From: Candidatus Methanosphaera massiliense
GTDB taxonomy: Archaea > Methanobacteriota > Methanobacteria > Methanobacteriales > Methanobacteriaceae
NCBI RefSeq assembly: GCF_028890305.1
Contig: NZ_JARBXM010000001.1
Location: 188,501-252,500 of the forward strand
DNA: 64,000 nucleotides
Reading direction: 5' to 3'
Shown here: positions 57,032 to 64,000 of the stretch, piece by piece
Layout: each line of letters begins with the position of its first letter
Numbering within the stretch: position 1 is the first letter of the stretch
Notes under the pieces: model-generated
Databases searched by the model: none
The model's input: the letters and a program-made list of their open reading frames with translations, nothing else
Told to the model about the DNA's origin: nothing
Position numbers and translations under genes: made by a program

Positions 57032-59743
57032 TTAGTTCCAACTTTTTATTTGATTTTTAATCTCATTAAAAGCTTCATCTTGTTTATCAAGATTGGTCAT
57101 TTTAGCACCTTGTGCTAGTGTAGGTTTTCCTCCACCTCTACCTCCAAGGAATTTACCAATATCCATGATAACATCGCCCATTTTCATACCGTTATCTAGT
57201 ATTTTTTCATTAGATGAAGCTACAATATTACCCTCATTATTTAGTAATATAGCTAAATCGGCTATTTTATCTTTTTCAACTAAGTTAATTGCTATTTCTC
57301 TTAGTTGTCCTGGGTTAACTGATAGTACCTGTGTTATTACATTGTAACCATTAATATCTTCTACCTCATCTTTTAATGAGGATATTTTTGCTTCAGCTAG
57401 TTGTTTTTCTAGTGATTTAATGGTTTTTTGTTGTTCTTTCCATTCATTGAAGAATCTGTCACAAGTTTTTGGTAGTTGTTCTGGGTCGACTCCGAATACA
57501 TCACTACTTTCTCTTATTATATCATCGTCTTCTTGTATTTTCTTAATACCTGAATCTGATACAGCATATTCTAGTCTTTCAACACCATCCTGTACTCTTT
57601 CAGTTCTTAGTAATTTAATTACTCCAACATCACCAGTTTTCTCACAATGAGTACCTGCACAGGCTTCTACGTCTACTCCTGGTATTTCTACTACTCTTAT
57701 ATTTTTACCTGGAACTATACCTCCCTGGTATAATCTGAAGCCATATTTACGTTCTGCATCTGTTCTGTCATACCATTGTATATTAACAGGAATGTTTGAT
57801 TGTACTCTTTGATTTGCAAGTTTTTCTATTTCCTGTAATTCTTCGTGGCTTATACGTTTATAGTGTGATAAGTCGATTCTTGATTTATCCACACCTTTTT
57901 GTGCTCCTGCCTGCCAGATATGTTTTCCTAATACTTTTCTTGCGGAGGATATTACTAGGTGTGTTGCTGTATGGTTTCTTGTTAAAAGGTCTCTGCGTAG
58001 TGCATCGATTTCTCCAGTGATTTCTTCACCAGTTATTCCATCTAATTTTGATACATCGTCATCTGCTACTTGATGTAATACTACGTCATTAACTTTCTCT
58101 GCGTAGATTATGTTTAGTTCTGTTCCATCAGCTCTTGTTATTGTTCCTTCATCAGATGGTTGTCCTCCACCTTCTGGGTAGTATATTGTTTGGTCTAGAA
58201 CTATTTTATTTGAATCTACTACTCCTAGTACTTTTGCTTGGAATGTTCTCTGTTTAAGGTCATCGTAGAATGATAGTTTTGTTGGTGGGTAATCTAGTTC
58301 TACTTGTTCTTTTTCTTCTTCCTCTTCTTCTTCGTGTGCTGCTGCTATTTGTGTATAGAAATTATCAGGTATGTTAGCTTCAAAGGCATTTTCTTTGGAT
58401 ATTTCTTCTACTGTTTCTGGTGGTATACCATGTGAATCATAGAATTGTATTAGCATGTCTGTTGGGAAGGATGTTTTATTTTGTTTTTTGAGAGTTTTGA
58501 TAGATCTTTTTACTAGATTTCTTCCCTTTTGGAGTGTTGTGTTGTATCTTTCTTCTTCTAAATCTGTAATGTTAATTATGTGTTCTTTGTTATCTTTGAT
58601 TTCAGGGTATGTTTTTGATAAGTAGTCTACTTGCATTTTCATTATGTCTGATAATGATTCATTTAAGCCTAATTCTTTCATGTATTTTACTGTACGTCTT
58701 AATACTAGTCTTGCTAGGTATCCTTCTTTTACATTTGATGGTATGATTCCATCTGCTAACATGAAACTTAAGCATCTTGTGTGATCTGCGACTATGTATA
58801 TTGCTTCCATTGGTGCTGTTGCTTTTTTAAGTACATCTGAGTCTAAAGATAATTTATTTGCTACTTTTTTACGTAGTAATTTTAAATCTGATATATCCTC
58901 AATATCCATCATACCAGCAATTCGTGCATTTTCTGATAAGATTTCTTTATCTAATTCTACTCCACTAATATCAGTTAGTTGGTCAATCATAGGTCCAAAA
59001 GTTGCATCATATGCTGTTGGTGTTCCTTGGCTTACCCATGCAATTCTTTCTAGACCATAACCCGTATCTACAATTTTTAATGGAATTTCTTTAAGACCCT
59101 CTTTTGTTGTAGCATATTGAATGAAAACTAATGTTGCAAGTTCTACACCATATGCACATATTTCAAATGAAGGTCCTTCATTTCCTCCACCTTTCCACCA
59201 TGATTCAATATAAGTAATTTCTTCAGGATTTATTCCGATACTTACAAGGAATTCATGACAATATCTTAGAGTCTCATCTTTCCAGTATACTGGATTATCT
59301 TCAGTATTAAATGCGTGGTGAGCACCCATAGTGAAACATGTCATATGTCTTCCAGTTCTTCCTACATTATCTACATCATTTAATCTAATTGATGGTTGTG
59401 CTATTGTAAGTGGATTTGCTGGAGGTTTAACCATACCACTAGTTACCCATGGCTGGAAGTCGTAAATTGTTGCTCCTACAAGAAATACATCATTTCTCCA
59501 TCTTTTTGCTAAAACAGGATACCTGTTTATTGGAGTATGACCATGATCTTTAAAGAAACCTTTAAATTTCTTTTGTATTCCCATTAAATCATATTGTTTA
59601 TCTGTCACTGGATTTCCAATAAATTCATATTCATCACATGGAGCGTCTCCACATGTTGCTCTTTCACGAATAGACCAGAAAGTATTTCCACATTTTTGAC
59701 AGACTTGTTTCTTATATCCTAATTGTTCAAGTTCATAAGTCAT
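57032..59743 (-). CDS. alaS: Alanyl-tRNA synthetase (archaeal type)
   Basis: Class II synthetase of 903 residues. An archaeal N-terminal zinc motif (CQKCGNTFWSIRERATCGDAPC) precedes the catalytic core (FMLADGIIPSN, GYLARLVLRRTVKYM). The editing domain has HTATHL and CAGTH zinc-binding motifs, and the C-terminal domain ends GGRGGGKPTLAQGA. A Glu-rich stretch EEEEEEKE occurs near residue 480. A cognate tRNA-Ala with the G3:U70 identity pair is encoded at 34.8 kb. It lies downstream of the L12 operon, as in other Methanobacteriales. Confidence 0.97.
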   Translation of the reverse strand: MTYELEQLGYKKQVCQKCGNTFWSIRERATCGDAPCDEYEFIGNPVTDKQYDLMGIQKKFKGFFKDHGHTPINRYPVLAKRWRNDVFLVGATIYDFQPWVTSGMVKPPANPLTIAQPSIRLNDVDNVGRTGRHMTCFTMGAHHAFNTEDNPVYWKDETLRYCHEFLVSIGINPEEITYIESWWKGGGNEGPSFEICAYGVELATLVFIQYATTKEGLKEIPLKIVDTGYGLERIAWVSQGTPTAYDATFGPMIDQLTDISGVELDKEILSENARIAGMMDIEDISDLKLLRKKVANKLSLDSDVLKKATAPMEAIYIVADHTRCLSFMLADGIIPSNVKEGYLARLVLRRTVKYMKELGLNESLSDIMKMQVDYLSKTYPEIKDNKEHIINITDLEEERYNTTLQKGRNLVKRSIKTLKKQNKTSFPTDMLIQFYDSHGIPPETVEEISKENAFEANIPDNFYTQIAAAHEEEEEEEKEQVELDYPPTKLSFYDDLKQRTFQAKVLGVVDSNKIVLDQTIYYPEGGGQPSDEGTITRADGTELNIIYAEKVNDVVLHQVADDDVSKLDGITGEEITGEIDALRRDLLTRNHTATHLVISSARKVLGKHIWQAGAQKGVDKSRIDLSHYKRISHEELQEIEKLANQRVQSNIPVNIQWYDRTDAERKYGFRLYQGGIVPGKNIRVVEIPGVDVEACAGTHCEKTGDVGVIKLLRTERVQDGVERLEYAVSDSGIKKIQEDDDIIRESSDVFGVDPEQLPKTCDRFFNEWKEQQKTIKSLEKQLAEAKISSLKDEVEDINGYNVITQVLSVNPGQLREIAINLVEKDKIADLAILLNNEGNIVASSNEKILDNGMKMGDVIMDIGKFLGGRGGGKPTLAQGAKMTNLDKQDEAFNEIKNQIKSWN

Positions 59744-59993
59744 AAAATACTCACTTAGTTAATTTATTTAAAAATATTATTCTTCAATAATAAACATTAC
59801 AAAAATAATAAGGTAATTTTAATTATTCAGTATATAAAACTTTATGTTTTTTATTATATAAAAAAGTAGTACATTCAGGATATGAAAAACATTTAAAAAA
59901 AAAAAGATATCTAGAAAAATAGAATTTTAATTAATTTAGAATAAGAAAATATTGTTATAATAAAAAAAAGATTAAAAGAAAAGGATAATGCAC

Positions 59994-60302
59994 TTATCCG
60001 AAAAGTGCACCTAATCCAGCTGCAGCTGCTGCTTCAGCTTCTTCTTCGTCATCTTCTTCTTCAGCAGGAGCTTCTTCTTCTGCTTCTTCTTCAGAAGGTG
60101 CTGCAGCTGCTGCTGCAGGAGCTGCTACTGCTGCTGTAGCGATTGCTTCTTCAATATCTACATCTTCTAATGATGCGATTAAAGCTTTTACTCTAGCATC
60201 GTCTACTTCTACTCCAGCTGCGGATAATACAGCTGTAACGTTTTCTTCATTAATGTCTTTTTCTGCTGCGTTTAATAATAATGCTGCGTATACGTATTCC
60301 AT
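59994..60302 (-). CDS. rpl12: Ribosomal protein P1 (L12, acidic stalk)
   Basis: Acidic stalk protein of 102 residues. [20 protein letters not shown] forms the dimerisation helices, an Ala-rich hinge follows, and the tail is Glu/Asp/Ala-rich ending in GLGALFG, the factor-recruiting peptide also seen at the end of L10. AAAGGTG precedes the ATG. It is encoded 139 bases downstream of L10. Confidence 0.97.
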   Translation of the reverse strand: MEYVYAALLLNAAEKDINEENVTAVLSAAGVEVDDARVKALIASLEDVDIEEAIATAAVAAPAAAAAAPSEEEAEEEAPAEEEDDEEEAEAAAAAGLGALFG

Positions 60303-60383
60303 GTTAATACACCTTTGTTATTTTTTCTATATTTTATATTGTAATTAATACAATTTTTCATATTTTAATCTTTTTTTATAAGT

Positions 60384-60408
60384 TAATCCCAAATTGCTTT
60401 TGAGATTA
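60384..60408 (-). promoter_or_regulatory. Stem-loop in the L10-L12 gap
   Basis: Ten-bp stem TAATCTCAAA/TTTGGGATTA (one U-G pair) with a 5-base loop, read on the minus strand. No U run follows, so it is not a classic terminator; a processing or stabilising element in the L12 leader is possible. Confidence 0.4.
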
Positions 60409-60441
60409 GTGATTTTCCGTTATTTACTAGTAGCCTTCCAA

Positions 60442-61443
60442 TTATCCGAAGAGAGCGCCAAGACCTACTGCTGCAGCTTCTTCTGCAGCTTCTTCCTCTT
60501 CTTCAGGTTCTTCTTCAGGTTCTTCTGTATTATCTTCTGCAGGGGTTGTAGCTGCTGCTGCTTGTGAACTTAATTTTTCACTAAGTTCGTCATCTAATGC
60601 ATCAGCTGATAATTTACCTGCTAGAGCTAACATTTGTAAGTAAGCTTTAGATAATATTTTATCAGTTGTTTCAGAAGTTAATATATTAGCATTTAATGCT
60701 AAGTTTAATGCGTCTCTTGCTGCTTTCTGTACTATTACAGGAGCAGATTCGCTGTTGTATATACCTGCAAATACTGCTAAGTTAATAGCATTTTGATGTG
60801 CTGTTTGAATTGTTTGAATAGTTTCCTCTTCATCAATTTCAAGAACATCTGCAGTATATATTGTATCTCCTTCACAAACTGCTAGTAGATCTATTCCCAC
60901 TTCCATTGGATGAATTTCGAGTTTTGTTAAGATATCTGCAACGTCTTTTGAAATTTCGTCTCCTTCTTCAACAACAACTGCGTCATCGGTTACAACAATT
61001 TTTCCTTTATCTATTTTTGCAGGAATTCCTGCTTGTTGTAATTCACCAAGAATTGGACCTGGTGGGAAAGATGTATCTCCTGCTGGAACTACGATATCAG
61101 CTGGAGCAATACTTCCAGCTTTTGCTGGAGCTTCCGTTTTACTATCTTCTAAGATTTTAAATAGTTTGAAAGGATTTGTTTCTGTGAAGACCATTGCTGG
61201 TTGACCATCAATGTAATCTACTAGACCTTTTAAGTTTTCGTTGTCAGCGTTTTCTAAAGCAAGTTTAATGAAATTTTTACGTGACATTTTTATAACTGCT
61301 TTACCGTATAAAGATTTTCTCATTGTTTGTAATTGAGGTGCTGGGATATCAGCTAAGTTTACAATACCAATGATTTCATGATCTTTTGTTAAGTCTTCTA
61401 ACTCTGCAACTTTTTCTTTCTTCCAATCTGCAACATGATGCAT
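60442..61443 (-). CDS. rplP0: Ribosomal protein uL10 (P0)
   Basis: Stalk base protein of 333 residues with the archaeal insertion domain. [15 protein letters not shown] opens it and [19 protein letters not shown] marks the P0-specific domain. The C-terminal helical region binds L12 dimers. The acidic tail ends GLGALFG, shared with L12. It starts at an ATG right behind the L1 stop, with GAGGGTGAT upstream. Confidence 0.97.
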   Translation of the reverse strand: MHHVADWKKEKVAELEDLTKDHEIIGIVNLADIPAPQLQTMRKSLYGKAVIKMSRKNFIKLALENADNENLKGLVDYIDGQPAMVFTETNPFKLFKILEDSKTEAPAKAGSIAPADIVVPAGDTSFPPGPILGELQQAGIPAKIDKGKIVVTDDAVVVEEGDEISKDVADILTKLEIHPMEVGIDLLAVCEGDTIYTADVLEIDEEETIQTIQTAHQNAINLAVFAGIYNSESAPVIVQKAARDALNLALNANILTSETTDKILSKAYLQMLALAGKLSADALDDELSEKLSSQAAAATTPAEDNTEEPEEEPEEEEEAAEEAAAVGLGALFG

Positions 61444-62082
61444 CTAAATCACCCTCGTTACAGGTCCCATTGTAGTTTTTAAATACATTGCTCTAATCTG
61501 TTTAGAACCATTTTCTAAGTTACGATCAAGAACATCCATTATAGCATCGATATTTTCAGCAATTTCTTGCTCAGACATATTTTCTGATCCTACAATAGAT
61601 TGTATTATAGGTTGGTCTTTCACTCTTATTTTTATTGTACTTCTTAATCTACCTAATATGACATTTGGATCAGCACTTGCTGGAATTGGTTTAGGCATTT
61701 TTTTCCTTGGTCCTAATACAGGTCCTAGGAATCTACCAACTGTTGGCATTAAATCTGTTTGTGCTACAAAGAAATCATAGGAGTTAGCCATTTTTTTAGC
61801 TTGAGGTCTGTTTTTACCTAATTCTTCTAATTTTTCTTTGTTGATAACAAGATCTGCGCCTGCTTGTTCTGCTTGGTATGCTAATTCACCTTCAGCAATG
61901 AATGCGATTTTAACATCTTTTCCACGTCCATTAGGGAGAAGCACTTCTTCATCTATACGGTTTTCCGGTTTATTTATGTCTAAATCGTTGATGGTTATGA
62001 CCACATCTATAGACTGTGTGAAGTTTCTCGGTTTAGCTTCTTCTTTAACCTTCTTCACTGCTTCTTCAATTGCTTGTGTCAT
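61444..62082 (-). CDS. rpl1: Ribosomal protein uL1
   Basis: L1 stalk protein of 212 residues. [20 protein letters not shown] begins the RNA-binding domain, and [19 protein letters not shown] is the central signature. In methanogens L1 often represses its own operon by binding its mRNA; here a 16-bp palindrome lies in its upstream gap. GGAGG lies nine bases before the ATG. Confidence 0.97.
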   Translation of the reverse strand: MTQAIEEAVKKVKEEAKPRNFTQSIDVVITINDLDINKPENRIDEEVLLPNGRGKDVKIAFIAEGELAYQAEQAGADLVINKEKLEELGKNRPQAKKMANSYDFFVAQTDLMPTVGRFLGPVLGPRKKMPKPIPASADPNVILGRLRSTIKIRVKDQPIIQSIVGSENMSEQEIAENIDAIMDVLDRNLENGSKQIRAMYLKTTMGPVTRVI

Positions 62083-62146
62083 CTAATTTCCTCCAAAGAA
62101 CTGGATTTAATTAATTCAAATCAAGTTCAACGTGTAAAATAATATG

Positions 62147-62162
62147 TACAATGTACATTGTA
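62147..62162 (-). promoter_or_regulatory. Perfect 16-bp palindrome upstream of rpl1
   Basis: TACAATGTACATTGTA, perfectly self-complementary, in the 164-base gap between L11 and L1 about 65 bases before the L1 start. A TATA-like TTTTATAC immediately precedes it on the minus strand, so it could be an operator at an internal promoter or a leader hairpin. Confidence 0.5.
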
Positions 62163-62246
62163 TAAAATTTTTATATTAAAAGCCTAATCGTATTGATTAA
62201 TATAATATGATAGTTACTTTATGAAATTTGATTATTTGGAAAGTAT

Positions 62247-62729
62247 TTATTGTTCAAATACTTCGTCATAATCTCCATTATCGATATCTTTTTGGGTTTC
62301 ACGTCCATCTTTTCCTTCAACGTTAATTCCCATACTTACACATGTACCGACTACTTCTTTTGTTGCGTGTTTGTAATCGTTTGCAAGTAAATCATCGAAT
62401 TTCATTCTAGCAACTTTAAATGCTTGTTCAACTGTGAAATCAGCTGCTACTTCTGTACCTGGCTCATGTGAACCACTTGCAATACCTAATTCATCAAGAA
62501 TTAGAGCTGTTGTAGGTGGTGTACCTATGGATATTTCGAATTCTTTTGTATCCATATCAGCAGTTATTTTTACAGGTACTTTCATACCATTGAAATCAGC
62601 GGTTTTATTGTTGATTTCTTCAACAACTTGCATCATATTAATACCTAATGGACCTATAGCTGGACCTAATGGTGGTCCTGGTGTGGCTTTTCCACCTTCC
62701 ACTAGGATTTCAATAGTTTGACTAGCCAC
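62247..62729 (-). CDS. rpl11: Ribosomal protein uL11
   Basis: GTPase-centre protein of 160 residues. [20 protein letters not shown] is the universal signature; [15 protein letters not shown] and the C-terminal [19 protein letters not shown] bind 23S rRNA. The start is a GTG at 62729 sharing one base with the NusG stop (TAGTG), behind GGAGG. Confidence 0.97.
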   Translation of the reverse strand: MASQTIEILVEGGKATPGPPLGPAIGPLGINMMQVVEEINNKTADFNGMKVPVKITADMDTKEFEISIGTPPTTALILDELGIASGSHEPGTEVAADFTVEQAFKVARMKFDDLLANDYKHATKEVVGTCVSMGINVEGKDGRETQKDIDNGDYDEVFEQ

Positions 62730-63172
62730 TATTCAGCCTCCCTTTGTATTAATCTGATTTGGTCACCCTTTACTGTGACAGGTATTGGAACTGCTGCTTC
62801 GATTAATTCCAATACTACATCTTCTTTAGCTTCATCAATTCTTACCACTTTAGCTTTTTCGCCTTTGAATGGTCCTGAAGTTAATTCAACAATGCTACCT
62901 TTTGAAACATTAGCCATTGCGGGTTCAGGATTTAAGAATGCTTTAAGCTCATCGAAATCCACGTCACCTTCGACTAAACCTCTCAAATTAGGAACTTTTA
63001 GTGCAGGATGCCTCATATCTAATGCCTTATCTGATTCAACAAAAATGTAACCTTGCATGGATTCTGGAGATAATATCGCAGAAATCCCTGTGTCTTCATG
63101 TTTAACACTTTGTGCTAATAAAGCGGCTACTGTTTTTTCTTGTCCTATAAGTACTCTCATTGCGTAAAACAT
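62729..63172 (-). CDS. spt5: Transcription elongation factor Spt5 (NusG family)
   Basis: Archaeal Spt5 of about 147 residues. The NGN domain runs from [20 protein letters not shown] through [10 protein letters not shown], and the KOW domain is [21 protein letters not shown]. It binds the polymerase clamp and increases processivity with Spt4. The ATG at 63172 is chosen because AAGTGA lies just before it and MFYA is a typical start; a TTG at 63187 adds five residues. Confidence 0.95.
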   Translation of the reverse strand: MFYAMRVLIGQEKTVAALLAQSVKHEDTGISAILSPESMQGYIFVESDKALDMRHPALKVPNLRGLVEGDVDFDELKAFLNPEPAMANVSKGSIVELTSGPFKGEKAKVVRIDEAKEDVVLELIEAAVPIPVTVKGDQIRLIQREAE

Positions 63173-63296
63173 ATTTTCACTTTTCAATCATTGTTTTAAA
63201 AGATATTATTTCTTTTATTCATTATTACTCTTAAATATTATAAAAAATAATATTTTGATTTTAATTTATTATTCTCTTTAGTTTCTAAAAAACAAT

Positions 63297-63482
63297 CTAT
63301 GAATAGAATAATACTTGTGATAATAATGAAATCACGAATCCTATCAAACCTATAACAATAATTCCTAAACCGGTAACTTTTGCTACGGTTTTGTATTCTT
63401 CGTTATCTGGCTTTTTGGAAACTCGTAAAACTCTTTCACATTGTTTTAAAAAACCACGTATTGATTCTTTGTTTATATTCAT
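63297..63482 (-). CDS. secE: Preprotein translocase subunit SecE (Sec61 gamma)
   Basis: Single-span translocon subunit of 61 residues. An amphipathic helix SIRGFLKQCERVLRVSKKPD precedes the membrane helix (GLGIIVIGLIGFVISLLSQV, about residues 38-57). It is the first gene visible of the secE-spt5-L11-L1-L10-L12 operon. In other Methanobacteriales ftsZ precedes secE; it does not here. Confidence 0.93.
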   Translation of the reverse strand: MNINKESIRGFLKQCERVLRVSKKPDNEEYKTVAKVTGLGIIVIGLIGFVISLLSQVLFYS

Positions 63483-63770
63483 ATTACTACCTGCATTTAA
63501 AATTCTAAAAATGAGAAAATTTAAAACCTAAGATAGGGATCATATATAATTTATTAATCTCACTATTAATAAAGCTTTTTATTATAGGGTTATGATACTT
63601 TTTTTAAGTAATTGTTCTTATCCTTTTTTAGCATCATATATCATCATTTTATTAACCCATGAATTTTTTAATAAATATACAGGTAGTTCTGATTTAATTA
63701 ATGTATATTTGAAAGTTATGTTTAAAATTAATAATAAAAAAAATATTATAGGTTAAATACATTATTTTGT
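63483..63770. other. Gap upstream of secE, nothing recognised
   Basis: About 290 AT-rich bases between secE and the partial TIGR04076 gene. It presumably contains the promoter of the secE-ribosomal operon. No ftsZ remnant or other reading frame is visible. Confidence 0.45.
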
Positions 63771-64000
63771 TTATGGTTTAGATTCAATATCTGTTTTTTC
63801 TAATTTGAAAATTACTGGTCTTAAACCATCATTACAACAGACAATTGCAACACCAGGCTCTTTTATCCAATCATTATAATAAAATAGGCCTTCACCGGCT
63901 CCATGTGCAAGTGCAAATACATACTGATATATTGCCTTCCATGCTTCATCACAGAATCCGTCAGGCTTAGCGTAATCTGCATAGAAAACATCGCCTTCAT
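63771..64000 (-). CDS. TIGR04076 family protein, C-terminal part (cut by window edge)
   Basis: The last 75 residues of a gene that begins beyond the right edge. The stretch FCDEAWKAIYQYVFALAHGA followed by VCCNDGLRPVIFKLEK matches the small TIGR04076 family, where the usual CPDG is replaced here by CCNDG. Function is unknown; members are small cytoplasmic proteins with conserved Cys and Trp residues. The stop TAA is at 63771-63773. Confidence 0.75.
   Translation of the reverse strand, partial: EGDVFYADYAKPDGFCDEAWKAIYQYVFALAHGAGEGLFYYNDWIKEPGVAIVCCNDGLRPVIFKLEKTDIESKP

Noticed and set aside
58300-58345. Repeated TTC/TCT tract within alaS as a possible microsatellite regulatory element.
   Set aside because: It is the codons of a Glu-rich loop (EEEEEEKE) in the synthetase; no evidence of anything beyond coding.
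59994-60130. Repeated CTTCTTC/GCTGCTG runs near the L12 end as a repeat array.
   Set aside because: They encode the expected Glu/Ala-rich stalk hinge and tail of archaeal L12.

Overview
The window is a very AT-rich stretch of an archaeal chromosome. Gene content places it in the Methanobacteriales, most likely Methanosphaera or a close relative such as Methanobrevibacter. The evidence is a pseudomurein-type wall cluster (MraY-like transferase plus three Mur-ligase homologues and a CarB-like ATP-grasp protein), methenyl-H4MPT cyclohydrolase, methanogenesis marker 16, an archaeal exosome/RNase P/proteasome superoperon, PAN, LonB and archaeal ribosomal proteins. The genus is inferred from base composition and content, not proven. 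Coding density is high. Start sites often carry GGAGG or GGTGAT ribosome binding sites, and several genes look leaderless with a TATA box about 25-35 bases upstream.

Layout. 1-2.6 kb: carB (cut by the left edge) and carA. 3-7.4 kb: a GNAT acetyltransferase, a UPF0146 protein, a Ca2+-type P-ATPase and cobalamin gene cbiJ/cobK. 7.4-10 kb: a strong C/D box guide RNA just downstream of pan, then pan, an MBF1-type regulator and a DUF356 protein. 10-20.4 kb, all leftward: a methyltransferase, a hydrogenase maturation protease, the pseudomurein precursor genes and two unrecognised envelope proteins. 20.5-26.8 kb: nikR, a CBS protein, three tRNA-Gly genes, a TrkA-like protein, two tandem VWA/CoxE-like paralogues and cobQ. 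27-36 kb: lonB, a DEAD-box helicase, prs, hypAB, a DUF354 protein, tRNA-Ala, a nitroreductase and an unknown polytopic membrane protein. 36.8-41 kb: a ferredoxin-nitroreductase fusion, metE, thymidylate synthase, mch and riboflavin synthase. 41.4-54.7 kb: TFS and the information-processing superoperon (L15e, RNA-binding protein, RNase P Rpp30 and Pop5, purB, PsmA, SBDS, Rrp4/41/42, L37Ae, RpoP, Brix, Pcc1, prefoldin beta, DUF3194), ending with a HisA-like protein and a PfkB kinase. 54.5-64 kb, leftward: a small membrane protein, a HAD hydrolase, marker 16, alaS, the L12/L10/L1/L11/NusG/SecE ribosomal operon and a partial TIGR04076 protein.

How it fits together. Several genes serve nickel and corrinoid metabolism (nikR, hypA, hypB, the HycI-like protease, cbiJ, cobQ, metE), as expected for hydrogen-dependent methanogenesis. 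Protein turnover is represented by the proteasome alpha subunit, PAN and LonB. The wall cluster supplies lipid-linked precursor synthesis and peptide ligation.

The observations most worth a second look are: the C/D box sRNA with two exactly 12-base guides; a hydrogenase protease gene with no canonical start codon for its essential N-terminus; a Shine-Dalgarno hairpin ahead of pan; direct or inverted repeats at the hypAB, lonB, nikR and rpl1 promoters or leaders; homogenised tandem VWA paralogues; and an uncharacterised secreted or membrane gene pair attached to the wall cluster, one member of which has a run of N-glycosylation sequons. I saw no CRISPR array, intact insertion sequence, prophage or rRNA gene.
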